From contig NZ_LMDJ01000005.1 in NCBI RefSeq assembly GCF_001425045.1, positions 124,001-188,000 of the forward strand: a stretch of DNA of 64,000 bases. Reading direction: 5' to 3'. The notes under the pieces were generated by a model that did no database searches, was not told the origin of the DNA, and saw nothing but the letters and a program-made list of their open reading frames with translations. Position numbers and translations under genes: made by a program. Origin of the DNA: Massilia sp. Root351 (lineage in GTDB: Bacteria > Pseudomonadota > Gammaproteobacteria > Burkholderiales > Burkholderiaceae_D). Position 1 is the first letter of the stretch; every line of letters begins with the position of its first letter. This document shows positions 8,845-17,928 of the stretch, one piece after another.

Positions 8845-11025
8845 ATGGCCCTCGACCACTTTCACCTGCCCCGCCCGCCTTTCAACCGCGCTCCCGCCCC
8901 CGCTTTCCACTTTGAGGATGCGGCGCGGCGCGAGTTGCTGGGGGCTTTGCAATACGCGCTCAGGCTGGGCGACGGCGTCATTAAAGTGACCGGTGAGGCC
9001 GGCAGCGGCAAGACCATGCTGTGCGGCGTGCTGGCGGAGCGCCTGGCGCAATCGGTGCCGCCCGTTCAAACAGTGCTGCTGGGCCAGACGGTTTTTGCAC
9101 AGCAGGCGCCACGGTCCGGGGCCGGAGGTCCCGGCACGGGCTCGTTTCCCCTGTCCGCCCAGGACGCGGTCTGCGGTATAGCCCGCCAGCTCGGCTTGGC
9201 GCCGGGCGGCATGCGCAACGACGAGGTGATGCGGATGCTGTACAGCCGTCTGGCGGCCGAACGCGCTGCCGGCAGGCGGGCGGTGCTGCTGGTGGAAGAG
9301 TCGCAGCTGCTGCCTGCGGACACGCTGGAAACGCTGCGTCAACTCACCAATCTGAATGACGGCGCGAACAACTTGCTGCCGGTTGTGCTGCTGGGGACGC
9401 CCGAACTGAGCAACGTGCTGCGCCAGCCGCGGCTGCGCCAACTGCGCGAGCGCATCACGCTCAGCTTTGTGCTGCCCCCCCTGCCCTCCGAGCTGGTCCC
9501 CGAACTGCTGGCACATCGCCTGCGCATGGCTGGGCACGCCGACGGCGCGCTGTTCCAGCTGGACGCAGCCAAGCTTATTGCCCGCACCGCCGGCGCGGAC
9601 TTGCGCGCGCTCATTGCGCTGGCGGACAAGTCGCTGAGCGTCGCCGCACAAGCCAGCGCCCCCGCCGTCGCCATGTTCCACGTGCGCGACGCCATCAAAG
9701 GCGTACCAGCCCACCCCGCGCCGCCAATACCGTCAGCACCTGTCTCGCCAGAACCGGTTGAAGCGGCTGACGCCCCGGGCCGAGAAAATCCTGCGGCCAC
9801 GGATGCGCCGCCAGCCGACGCAAGTCTTGACGCGTGCCCCCTGGACAGAACACAGCAGCTAGCCGCATCCCCGGACGAGCTCGCAGTTGAAGGGATCCAG
9901 GCGTCGGCCAGCGTGGCCCCGGCCACAGGCCCCGGCGATAACACGCTAGCAGAAAGCACCCAGACCGACGATGACGCGGCCTCCGCTACGGACTTGCCGC
10001 CGGCGCTTGCCCCTATCGCCCTGGGCGCGTACGCAGCGCAGGAACCAGTGGTGCGGCTGGGCGACGCCGCCAGCGCCGCAACCAGCACTCGGAGCGCTCA
10101 GCCGCCCGCACCGATTGCAGCCCAGGCCCGGCTCTTCGCCGAAGACGCCTCTTCCCCGGCCTTGGGCGCCCCCCAAGCCGCGCAGCTGTCGACTGAACCA
10201 TCACAGGCCCAACTGCTCGACGATGCCGCCCCGATTCCCGCACAGCCGCCTGCACCCGAGCCTGCGGCGCTCCCCCCGGCACCGCAGTACGACGCGGCCG
10301 CCACCCTGCAAGCCGCTTTTGCGCAAACATCACCGCCAAGGAATCATCCCCTGAAGCGCAACATGCTGGTCATCAGTGGCGCGATGCTGGCGGTCGCCGG
10401 GGTTGCCACCGCTGCCTTCCTGTTCCGTCCGGCCATCGCTCCGGCCAGCATTGCGGCCGCGGTGGAAGCAGCACAGCCAGCGGCCGCCACCAACACAGTC
10501 GCCGCGTCCGCGCAGCCACCGGTTCAAATGGCGCTACCGCCGGACGCAAATCCGGCTGCCATCCCGGACGCCCCCCCGGCGGTCAGTCCGGCTGCACGGC
10601 CATCAGCGCCCTCGCGGCCGGCGCAACCTGCTGCGCCGCCCAGCAAGCCGGGATTGTTGAAACAATCCCTGGCGGCCAGCAAAACCTGGCTGCGCGACGA
10701 GCCGGACAACAATTTCTGCGTCCAGATCGCAAACTTCCCCGCCAGCGAGTCTGCGCGCGCCGAGAAATTCCTCGCCGACACCCGCGCTGCCATCGGCCTG
10801 AGCGAGGTCCATAGCTACCCCATGCTCATCAACGGCGCGCGCCGCATCGCCATCGTGTACGGCAGTTTCGCTTCCGCAAAAAAGGTCATGGAAGTCCAGG
10901 CCGAGCTTGCCGAACGTTCCGGCACTCACCACAAAATCCGTACCATCAAGGGCATCCGCCAGGCGGTAGCCAAGGCGGCAGGCAAGGCGGCAGACAAGGT
11001 CAGCCCGGGAAAACAGGCAAGCTGA
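8845..11025 (+). CDS. mshM: MshM/ExeA-like AAA ATPase fused to a SPOR-like domain
   Basis: This 726-residue protein reads divergently from mshE. Residues ~1-270 are an ExeA/MshM-type AAA domain (FHLPRPPFN start; Walker A TGEAGSGKT; Walker B VLLVEESQLL). Next come ~230 residues of Pro/Ala-rich linker, a membrane segment (MLVISGAMLAVAGVATAAFLF), another Pro/Ala-rich linker and a C-terminal ~90-residue domain (NFCVQIANFPASESARAEKF, then IVYGSFASAKKVMEVQAEL). That last domain has the pattern of a SPOR peptidoglycan-binding domain. ATG 8845 was chosen because the family starts at this point; the frame is open further upstream. The fusion suggests it positions the secretin in the cell wall. Confidence 0.8.
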   Translation: MALDHFHLPRPPFNRAPAPAFHFEDAARRELLGALQYALRLGDGVIKVTGEAGSGKTMLCGVLAERLAQSVPPVQTVLLGQTVFAQQAPRSGAGGPGTGSFPLSAQDAVCGIARQLGLAPGGMRNDEVMRMLYSRLAAERAAGRRAVLLVEESQLLPADTLETLRQLTNLNDGANNLLPVVLLGTPELSNVLRQPRLRQLRERITLSFVLPPLPSELVPELLAHRLRMAGHADGALFQLDAAKLIARTAGADLRALIALADKSLSVAAQASAPAVAMFHVRDAIKGVPAHPAPPIPSAPVSPEPVEAADAPGRENPAATDAPPADASLDACPLDRTQQLAASPDELAVEGIQASASVAPATGPGDNTLAESTQTDDDAASATDLPPALAPIALGAYAAQEPVVRLGDAASAATSTRSAQPPAPIAAQARLFAEDASSPALGAPQAAQLSTEPSQAQLLDDAAPIPAQPPAPEPAALPPAPQYDAAATLQAAFAQTSPPRNHPLKRNMLVISGAMLAVAGVATAAFLFRPAIAPASIAAAVEAAQPAAATNTVAASAQPPVQMALPPDANPAAIPDAPPAVSPAARPSAPSRPAQPAAPPSKPGLLKQSLAASKTWLRDEPDNNFCVQIANFPASESARAEKFLADTRAAIGLSEVHSYPMLINGARRIAIVYGSFASAKKVMEVQAELAERSGTHHKIRTIKGIRQAVAKAAGKAADKVSPGKQAS

Positions 11026-11135
11026 ACTATTAACGCGCGGAAATTGAACCGTGCGCCCCTGTTGTTGTTTTTGTTAGATGATGCTGGTTGACGTTTCAAA
11101 ATTACAATATTTCGCTTGCCTGGGGCGTTCCGCAC

Positions 11136-12992
11136 ATGAAACAACTCGCCGCTCCGTTGATACCGGTTGCCTGCGTCCTCCTGATCACCGGCTGCGCCAC
11201 GCCGCAGTTGCCGGTGTCGCCTGCCCACATCGCCGACACGCCGCGCGTGGCCGGCGCCATTCCGGAACCCGTGCGCCAGAGCGCCTTGCCGCCGCCGCCC
11301 AAGCCGTCTGCCAGGGTCGAGACCTACAGCGTTACCGTGCACAAGGTGCCGGTGCAGTCGCTGCTGTTCGCGCTGGCACGCGACGCGGGCATGAACGTGG
11401 ACATCCATCCCGCCATTGACGGCACCGTCACGCTGAACGCGCTGGACCAGACCCTGCCGCAACTGCTGGGCCGCATCGCGCGCCAGGTCGACATGCGCTA
11501 CGAGATCGAAGGCAGCAACCTGGTGGTGCTGCCGGACTCGCCGGAATGGCGCAACTACAAGGTCGATTACGTCAACGTGGCGCGCAGCACCAGCAGCAGC
11601 GTCAACATCGCCACGCAGATTTCAACCACCGGCGGCGGCCCGGCGGGCCAGAGCAGCAATCCGGTCGGTGCCGCCACGGCGTCGGCTCCGGCAGGCGCCG
11701 GCGGCCCCACCAGCGGCAACAACAATTCGACCACCTCGGTGGCCAACCGCTCGGACAACAATTTCTGGTACAGCCTGGAGAAGAACATCCGCGACATGCT
11801 GCGCGCATCCACGCTGGGCGACACGCAAGTGGACCCGCTGGCGCAGATGGCGGCCCAGGCGCAAAGCCAGCAAGCCGCCCTGCAGGGCGGAGCAGGGACG
11901 CAGGGCTCCGGCCAGGGCGCCATCGCGCCGATGAGCGCGGCGCCGCAGCCCTTCGGCGACAACGCCATGCCCTTCTCGCAACGCGGGCGCACCCGCAACG
12001 ATCCGTCCATCGTGGTCAATCCCGAGAGCGGGCTGATCGCGGTGCGCGCCACCGCGCGCCAGCACGAGAAGATCCAGGAGTTCCTCGACCTGGTGGTCAA
12101 CAGCGCCAAGCGGCAAGTGCTGATCGAGGCCACGATTATCGAGGTCAAGCTGGGCGATCAGTACCAGCAAGGCATCAACTGGTCCGGCCTGAACGGGCGC
12201 TTGAGCATGAACCAGGGCCAGGTGGGCAACACGCCGCTGCCCACCGGTATCACGCCCGGCACTACGCCCGGCATGTTCGTGCTGAACTACCTGAACCCCG
12301 GCAACCTCACGGCCACGATCCAGCTGCTGGAGTCGTTCGGAAAGGTCAAAGTGCTGTCCAGCCCGAAGATCAGCGTATTGAACAACCAGACCGCGATGCT
12401 GAAAGTGGTGGACAACAATGTGTTCTTCACCATCAAGGTCACGCCCGCCGTGCTTAACTCCACCGGCACGGTGACGGCGCCGGCCACCTATGAGTCCACC
12501 TTGCAGACCGTGCCGGTGGGCTTCGTGATGAGCGTGACGCCGCAGATCGCGGACAGTGACGAAGTCACCTTGAACGTGCGCCCCACGATCACGCGCATCG
12601 TCGGCTACGTGCGGGACCCGAATCCGGCGCTGCAGGAGAACGGGGTGCGCAGCGAGGTGCCAGTGATCCAGGCGCGCGAACTGGAGTCGATCATGAAGAT
12701 CAGCAACGGCCAGGTGGCGGTCATGGGCGGGCTGATGCAGGATTCGGTCGATAACGCGAAGGACGGCGTACCTCTGCTGAGCACGCTGCCGGTGGTCGGC
12801 AACCTGTTCTCCTACCGCAACGAGAAGGCCAGCAAGACGGAACTGGTGATCTTCATGCGCCCCGTGGTGGTGAAGGACGCCAGCGTGAACGGGGACTACA
12901 AGGACTACCGCTACCTGCTGCCGGGCCAGGCATCCATGCCCTCGCCCGCCTACACGGAGCCGCCACTGGCGGGCAAGGCTGGTGGGCTATGA
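11136..12992 (+). CDS. mshL: MSHA outer-membrane secretin MshL
   Basis: This 618-residue lipoprotein secretin has a signal sequence ending LLITG with Cys20 as the lipidated residue. An N-domain (~75-150, SLLFALARDAGMNVDIHP) is followed by a Gly/Ser/Asn-rich loop (~165-300). The secretin barrel follows, with VLSSPKISVLNNQTAMLKV, a VPVGFVMSVTPQI segment and the closing LVIFMRPVVV. It should form the outer-membrane pore for the pilus. It overlaps mshN by 4 bp. In many loci mshL follows mshK; here it sits in the divergent plus-strand block, which also encodes a second motor set. Confidence 0.92.
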   Translation: MKQLAAPLIPVACVLLITGCATPQLPVSPAHIADTPRVAGAIPEPVRQSALPPPPKPSARVETYSVTVHKVPVQSLLFALARDAGMNVDIHPAIDGTVTLNALDQTLPQLLGRIARQVDMRYEIEGSNLVVLPDSPEWRNYKVDYVNVARSTSSSVNIATQISTTGGGPAGQSSNPVGAATASAPAGAGGPTSGNNNSTTSVANRSDNNFWYSLEKNIRDMLRASTLGDTQVDPLAQMAAQAQSQQAALQGGAGTQGSGQGAIAPMSAAPQPFGDNAMPFSQRGRTRNDPSIVVNPESGLIAVRATARQHEKIQEFLDLVVNSAKRQVLIEATIIEVKLGDQYQQGINWSGLNGRLSMNQGQVGNTPLPTGITPGTTPGMFVLNYLNPGNLTATIQLLESFGKVKVLSSPKISVLNNQTAMLKVVDNNVFFTIKVTPAVLNSTGTVTAPATYESTLQTVPVGFVMSVTPQIADSDEVTLNVRPTITRIVGYVRDPNPALQENGVRSEVPVIQARELESIMKISNGQVAVMGGLMQDSVDNAKDGVPLLSTLPVVGNLFSYRNEKASKTELVIFMRPVVVKDASVNGDYKDYRYLLPGQASMPSPAYTEPPLAGKAGGL

Positions 12993-14998
12993 GCTTGCTG
13001 ATGCAGGCGCTCAAGAAGGCCGAGCGCTCCAAACAGAACAGCCTGCCGGACGAAGAGGCTGCGGAGAAGCCGTCCGAGGCGTTTGACGGCGTGCTGGCGC
13101 TGACGCCGCAGGACTTGACGCCGGAACAGCTTCATCCGCGCGCGGCGGAATTTTCCCTGGCGCCGCTGGATGAACCGCTGATGCCCGAAACCGAAGCGGA
13201 GCAGATCCCGGCCCTGACGCCGGCCGAGGAAGCACCGCACGACCCGACGCCACCGCAGGCCCGCGTGGGCGGCGCGCGGACCACCCGCAGCGAACTCAGT
13301 TTGCAGGACTTGCAGGACAAACCGGCGCAGGCGGCGCCGTTGCCGCAGGCTTTGCAGCCTGCCGGCCCGGCGCAGGCCGCCTGGGCCGACACCGGCCTGC
13401 AGCCGCCCTCGCCGGCAGCCGCGCTTGCGGCCGCCGGCAGACCGGACGCGCGCGTCGGAGACCGCCGCCAAGGCGGCGGCCAGCGCATCTCTGACCACTT
13501 CAATTCGCCGGCAGGCCGGCCGGCAGGGGATACGGCGGGCGGCATGGCAGCGGACGCCGGTACAGCGAACGGCGGAGTAGCGCACAGTGGCATAGCGCAC
13601 GGCAGTGCATTGGGCGGCGGCGAGGCCGGCAAGCCGGCGGCCGGCGCCACGGCCAGGCCCGCACCTGCCTCAGGCGCAGCGGCCAGGGCCCGTGCGGCAG
13701 CGGCCGCGCGCGCCACGACGGCAGAAGACAAGGTGGGCTGGGACCCGGCACGCATCCGGCTTGCCGTGCTAAGCGGCATCCTGCTGCTGGTGGTCGCACT
13801 GTTCGGCTATCTATACTGGCGCGCCACGTCGGTGCCCGGCCCAGGCGCCCATCTGCCCATGGTGCCGATGCCGCCGCCCGACGCCGCAGGCGCCAAAAGC
13901 GGCACCGTCGTCGTGCCCCCGGGCGGCGCGCCGGGGACGCCGGGAAGCACCGCCGGCACGCTGGCCGGCCCGGCACCGCTGGAGCAGCAAGGCGTGTCGC
14001 CCGGACAGGCGCCCGGCGGAGACCATGCGGGTGCGCCGCTGGCCGCGCCACCGCCTTCTTATGCGCCACTGGCATCGCAAGGCGGCGCCGCGCGCGGACC
14101 TTCCGGGTCGAGTTCCATGCTGGGATCGGCACGCAATGCGGCGCCTGCCGCCAATACCGTGATGGCCACCCCCGAAGAGATCGAACGGGCCATGCAGATG
14201 CAGGCCGGCCAGCAAAGCGGCACGCCGCCGCCATTTGCCGCCGCCGCAGCACCGGCTGCCGGCGTCGCCGGACAAGGCGGCGCGCTGCAAGGCGGACCAG
14301 CCAGCGCCCCGGCTGCGGGCTGGTCCAGCGCATCGGCTGCCAGCCCTGCTGGAGGCGCCGGCACACGCCCGGCGGACGCGTCCTGGGCAAGCAGCGACAT
14401 CAAAGTGAGCCGCCGCAGCAACGCGCCACGCATCGATCCGGCGCTGCAGTACGGCTACCGGGCCCTGCTCGACGGCGACCTGCCTACCGCTGCCGACCAG
14501 TACGCCGCCGCCCTGCGGCAGGATCCGAACAGCCGCGACGCCCTGCTGGGCAGCGCCGCCGTGGCCCAGCGCCGCAACGACGCCGCGCTGGCTTCGGCCA
14601 GCTATATGCGCCTGCTGGAGCTGGACCCGAGCGACCCGGAAGCGCTGGCCGGCATGCTCAGCCTGCGTCCCGGCGACACCGGACAGTCCGAGCGGCGCCT
14701 CAAGGAGCTGTTGCGCAAGTCGCCGGACTCGGCGCCGCTCCAGTTCGCCCTGGGCAACCTGTATTCGCGCCAGTCGCGCTGGACCGACGCCCAGCAAGCC
14801 TATTTCCGCGCCTACAGCGCCAGCCCGGACAATCCGGACTACGCCTTCAACCTGGCCGTGGGCCTGGACCGCCTGAACCAGCCCAAGCTGGCCCTTACTT
14901 ATTACCAGCGCGCGCTGGCGCTGTCCCAGGCCGGTCCGGCCGGTTTCGACAGCGAGGCGGTGCGCGCGCGCATGCGCCAGCTGGCGGAGCCGAACTGA
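12989..14998 (+). CDS. mshN: MSHA biogenesis TPR protein MshN
   Basis: This 669-residue protein has a cytoplasmic start (MSLLMQALKKAERSKQ), a motif shared by MshN and GspB-type proteins. A long Ala/Pro/Gly-rich stretch follows, then one membrane segment near 255-275 (LAVLSGILLLVVALFGYLYW), a further ~190-residue low-complexity region and C-terminal tetratricopeptide repeats (~480-660, e.g. ALLDGDLPTAADQYAAALRQ). It would be bitopic with a periplasmic TPR domain. It overlaps mshL by 4 bp and is followed after 2 bp by the second GspE-family ATPase. It is longer than typical MshN because of the low-complexity insertions. Confidence 0.8.
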   Translation: MSLLMQALKKAERSKQNSLPDEEAAEKPSEAFDGVLALTPQDLTPEQLHPRAAEFSLAPLDEPLMPETEAEQIPALTPAEEAPHDPTPPQARVGGARTTRSELSLQDLQDKPAQAAPLPQALQPAGPAQAAWADTGLQPPSPAAALAAAGRPDARVGDRRQGGGQRISDHFNSPAGRPAGDTAGGMAADAGTANGGVAHSGIAHGSALGGGEAGKPAAGATARPAPASGAAARARAAAAARATTAEDKVGWDPARIRLAVLSGILLLVVALFGYLYWRATSVPGPGAHLPMVPMPPPDAAGAKSGTVVVPPGGAPGTPGSTAGTLAGPAPLEQQGVSPGQAPGGDHAGAPLAAPPPSYAPLASQGGAARGPSGSSSMLGSARNAAPAANTVMATPEEIERAMQMQAGQQSGTPPPFAAAAAPAAGVAGQGGALQGGPASAPAAGWSSASAASPAGGAGTRPADASWASSDIKVSRRSNAPRIDPALQYGYRALLDGDLPTAADQYAAALRQDPNSRDALLGSAAVAQRRNDAALASASYMRLLELDPSDPEALAGMLSLRPGDTGQSERRLKELLRKSPDSAPLQFALGNLYSRQSRWTDAQQAYFRAYSASPDNPDYAFNLAVGLDRLNQPKLALTYYQRALALSQAGPAGFDSEAVRARMRQLAEPN

Positions 14999-15000
14999 CC

Positions 15001-16713
15001 ATGCCCGACACCCCGAAAATCCCCCTCGGCAAGCTGCTGATCCAGAAAGGCGTCATCAGCGAAGACCAGCTGCGCATCGCCCTTATCGAGCAGAAACGCA
15101 GCGGCGAGCCGCTGGGCAAGATGATGATCGCGCTCGGCTTCGTCACCGAAGCGACCATGCGCGAGGCGCTCAGCGAAAACCTGCACACGCCAAGCGCCGA
15201 CCTGAACAGCCTGGTGGTGGATGCCATCGCCCTCAAGCTGATCCCCAAGGAAGTGGCCAAGCGCTACCGCGTGTTCCCCATCGTCTACCAGCGCGACATC
15301 GACAACCTGGTGCTGGCCATGTCCGACACCAGCAACATCGTGGCGCTGGACCAGATCAACGCCATGCTGGTGCAGGGCATCACCATCACGCCGATGCTGG
15401 CCAACGAGTCCGACATCCAGCGCGCCATCGACCAGTACTACGGCTTCGAGCTGTCCATCGACGGCATCCTGCACGAGATCGAAACGGGCGAGGTGAACTA
15501 CGCCAGCCTGGGCACGACGAGCGACGAATACAGCCAGCCCATGGTGCGCCTGATCGACGCGCTGCTGGCCGACGCGGTGCAAAACGGCGCCTCGGACATC
15601 CACTTCGAGCCCGAGCAGAGCTTCCTGCGCATCCGCTACCGCATCGACGGCATCCTGCGCCAGATCCGCAGCCTGCACAAATCCTACTGGCCGGCCATGG
15701 CGGTGCGGCTCAAGGTGATCAGCAATATGAACATTGCCGAAACGCGCGCGCCGCAGGACGGCCGCATCTCGATCAAGTTTTCCGGCCGCCAGATCGACTT
15801 CCGCGCCTCGGCCCAGCCCACCACGCACGGCGAGAACCTGGTACTGCGGGTGCTGGACCGCCAGAAAGGCATCGTGCCGCTGGACGGCCTGGGCCTGGAC
15901 GAGGCCGAGCTGACCCTGCTCAAGCTGATGATCGCCCGGCCGGACGGGGTGATCCTGGTGACCGGCCCCACCGGCAGCGGCAAGACCACCACGCTGTATT
16001 CCATCCTGAACCACATCAACACGGAAAGCGTCAATATCATGACGCTGGAAGACCCGGTGGAATACCCGATGAACATGATCCGCCAGACTTCGGTGAACGA
16101 GTCCGCCAAGATGGGCTTCGCCGACGGCATCCGCTCCATGATGCGGCAGGACCCGGACGTGATCCTGGTGGGCGAGGTGCGCGACAGGGAAACCGCCGAA
16201 ATGGCCTTCGCCGCCGCCATGACCGGCCACCAGGTCTATTCCACCCTGCACACCAACTCGGCCATCGGCTCCGTGTCGCGCCTGCTCGACATCGGCATCG
16301 TGCCCGACGTCATGGCCGGCAACATCATCGGCGTGATCGCGCAGCGCCTGGTGCGGCGCCTGTGCCCGCACTGCCGCGAGCCGTTCACGGCCGACGCCGT
16401 GGAGCGCCGCCTGCTCGGCCTGCCCGAGGACGCGCGCGGCGACAGTCCCACCCGGCTGTATCGCGCGGTGGGCTGCGAGCGCTGCGCGCACCAGGGCTAC
16501 AAGGGGCGATTGGCCATCATGGAGCTGCTGAAGATGAACGCCGAGCTCGATGAGCTGATCGGCCGCCGCGCCTCGGCGCGCGAGTTGCGCAACGCGGCGA
16601 AATCGGCCGGCTTCAAGACCCTGGTGGACGACGGCATGCGGCGCGTGCTGGAAGGCGTGACCACGCTGGAGGAAGTGTCGCGCGTGGTCGATCTGACGGA
16701 CAGGCTGAGCTGA
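15001..16713 (+). CDS. second type IV pilus/T2SS extension ATPase
   Basis: This 570-residue GspE/PilB-family ATPase has an N-terminal MshEN-like domain, Walker A GPTGSGKTT (~325), Asp box MTLEDPVEYP, Walker B region QDPDVILVGEVRD and His box STLHTNSA. The zinc-type pairs CPHC and CERC lie near residues 455 and 495. It is a paralogue of mshE but differs at predicted c-di-GMP contacts: residue 8 is Pro instead of Arg (PLGKLLIQKG), and the matching Arg/Gln of the second half-motif are Pro and Asn. It abuts the platform gene (the adjacent start lies at its stop codon). It heads a second motor set. Confidence 0.88.
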   Translation: MPDTPKIPLGKLLIQKGVISEDQLRIALIEQKRSGEPLGKMMIALGFVTEATMREALSENLHTPSADLNSLVVDAIALKLIPKEVAKRYRVFPIVYQRDIDNLVLAMSDTSNIVALDQINAMLVQGITITPMLANESDIQRAIDQYYGFELSIDGILHEIETGEVNYASLGTTSDEYSQPMVRLIDALLADAVQNGASDIHFEPEQSFLRIRYRIDGILRQIRSLHKSYWPAMAVRLKVISNMNIAETRAPQDGRISIKFSGRQIDFRASAQPTTHGENLVLRVLDRQKGIVPLDGLGLDEAELTLLKLMIARPDGVILVTGPTGSGKTTTLYSILNHINTESVNIMTLEDPVEYPMNMIRQTSVNESAKMGFADGIRSMMRQDPDVILVGEVRDRETAEMAFAAAMTGHQVYSTLHTNSAIGSVSRLLDIGIVPDVMAGNIIGVIAQRLVRRLCPHCREPFTADAVERRLLGLPEDARGDSPTRLYRAVGCERCAHQGYKGRLAIMELLKMNAELDELIGRRASARELRNAAKSAGFKTLVDDGMRRVLEGVTTLEEVSRVVDLTDRLS

Positions 16714-17921
16714 TGCCGCACTATCTGTACACGGCGATGGACAACACCGGCCAGGTCCTGCCGGGCAATATGGACGCGGCCAACGTGCCGGACCTGGAGC
16801 TGCGCCTGGGCCGCATGGAGCTGGACCTGATCGATTACACGGTCACGCGCGACAAGCTGCTGGTGCTGGGCCGGCGCGCCATCACGCGCGCCGACCTGAT
16901 CAACTTCTGCTTCCACATGGAGCAGATGACCGGCGCCGGCGTGCCCATCCTGGAAGGCCTGGACGACCTGCGCGAGAGCATGGAGCAGCACCCGCGCTTT
17001 CGCGAGGTGCTGACCGCGCTGATCGAGAGCATCGAAGGCGGCCTGCAGCTGTCGGACGCGCTGGCTGCGCACCCGGAAGTGTTCGACCACACATTTACCA
17101 GCCTGATCCACGCCGGCGAGCAAAGCGGCAAGGTGGCCGAGGTGTTCAAGAATCTGTCGGACAGCCTGAAGTGGCAGGACGAACTGGCCGCGCGCACCCG
17201 CAAGATTGTCACCTACCCGGCGGTGGTGGCGGTGGTGGTGCTGGGCGTAACCTTCTTCTTGATGATTTACCTGGTGCCGCAATTGACCGCCTTCATCAAG
17301 AACATGGGCAACGAGCTGCCGCTGCACACGCGCGCGCTGATCGCCCTGTCCGGCGTGTTCATCCAGTTCTGGTATGCCATCTTGCTGCTGCCGGTGCTGG
17401 CCTGGGTGGGCTTGCGCATCTGGCTGGGCCGCAGCGAGCGGGCGCGCTATGCTTTCGACGCGTTCAAGCTGCGCATCTGGCTGGTGGGCCCGGTGCTGCA
17501 CAAGATTATCCTGGCGCGTTTTGCCACCTTTTTCGCGCTGATGTACGCCTCCGGCATCACCATCCTGGAGTGCCTGCGGCTGTCCGAAGGCATTGTCGGC
17601 AACCGCGTGGTGGCGGCCGGGCTGCGGCGCGCGGCGCAGCTCATTTCCGAGGGCCACAGCGTCACGGCGGCGTTCCAGAACACCGGCATCTTCCCGCCGC
17701 TGGTGATCCGCATGCTGAAAGTGGGCGAAGCCACCGGCGCGCTGGACCGCGCGCTGCACAACGCCAGCTACTTCTACGACCGCGAAGTGAAGGAAATGAT
17801 AGAGCGCGCCCAAGCGATGATAGAACCGGCCATGACGGTGACCCTGGGCCTGATGCTGGGCTGGATCATGCTGTCGGTGCTGGGCCCGATTTACGACACC
17901 ATCAGCAGTATCAGACTGTGA
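16713..17921 (+). CDS. second platform protein (GspF/PilC family)
   Basis: This 402-residue T2SSF-family inner-membrane protein has a duplicated cytoplasmic domain: FCFHMEQMTGAGVPILEGL near 65-85 and FATFFALMYASGITILECL near 270-290. Membrane segments lie near 170-190, 215-235 and 370-395. It overlaps the second ATPase stop by one base, so it is coupled to it. It is diverged from the mshG product in this window, which argues against a recent duplication. It is expected to be the motor's membrane anchor for the second pilus-like machine. Confidence 0.87.
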   Translation: MPHYLYTAMDNTGQVLPGNMDAANVPDLELRLGRMELDLIDYTVTRDKLLVLGRRAITRADLINFCFHMEQMTGAGVPILEGLDDLRESMEQHPRFREVLTALIESIEGGLQLSDALAAHPEVFDHTFTSLIHAGEQSGKVAEVFKNLSDSLKWQDELAARTRKIVTYPAVVAVVVLGVTFFLMIYLVPQLTAFIKNMGNELPLHTRALIALSGVFIQFWYAILLLPVLAWVGLRIWLGRSERARYAFDAFKLRIWLVGPVLHKIILARFATFFALMYASGITILECLRLSEGIVGNRVVAAGLRRAAQLISEGHSVTAAFQNTGIFPPLVIRMLKVGEATGALDRALHNASYFYDREVKEMIERAQAMIEPAMTVTLGLMLGWIMLSVLGPIYDTISSIRL

Positions 17922-17928
17922 AGCGACC

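Noticed and set aside
14902..16491. A 529-codon minus-strand frame opposite the second extension ATPase
   Set aside because: The sense strand encodes a full GspE-family protein with all motifs; the antisense product has none.
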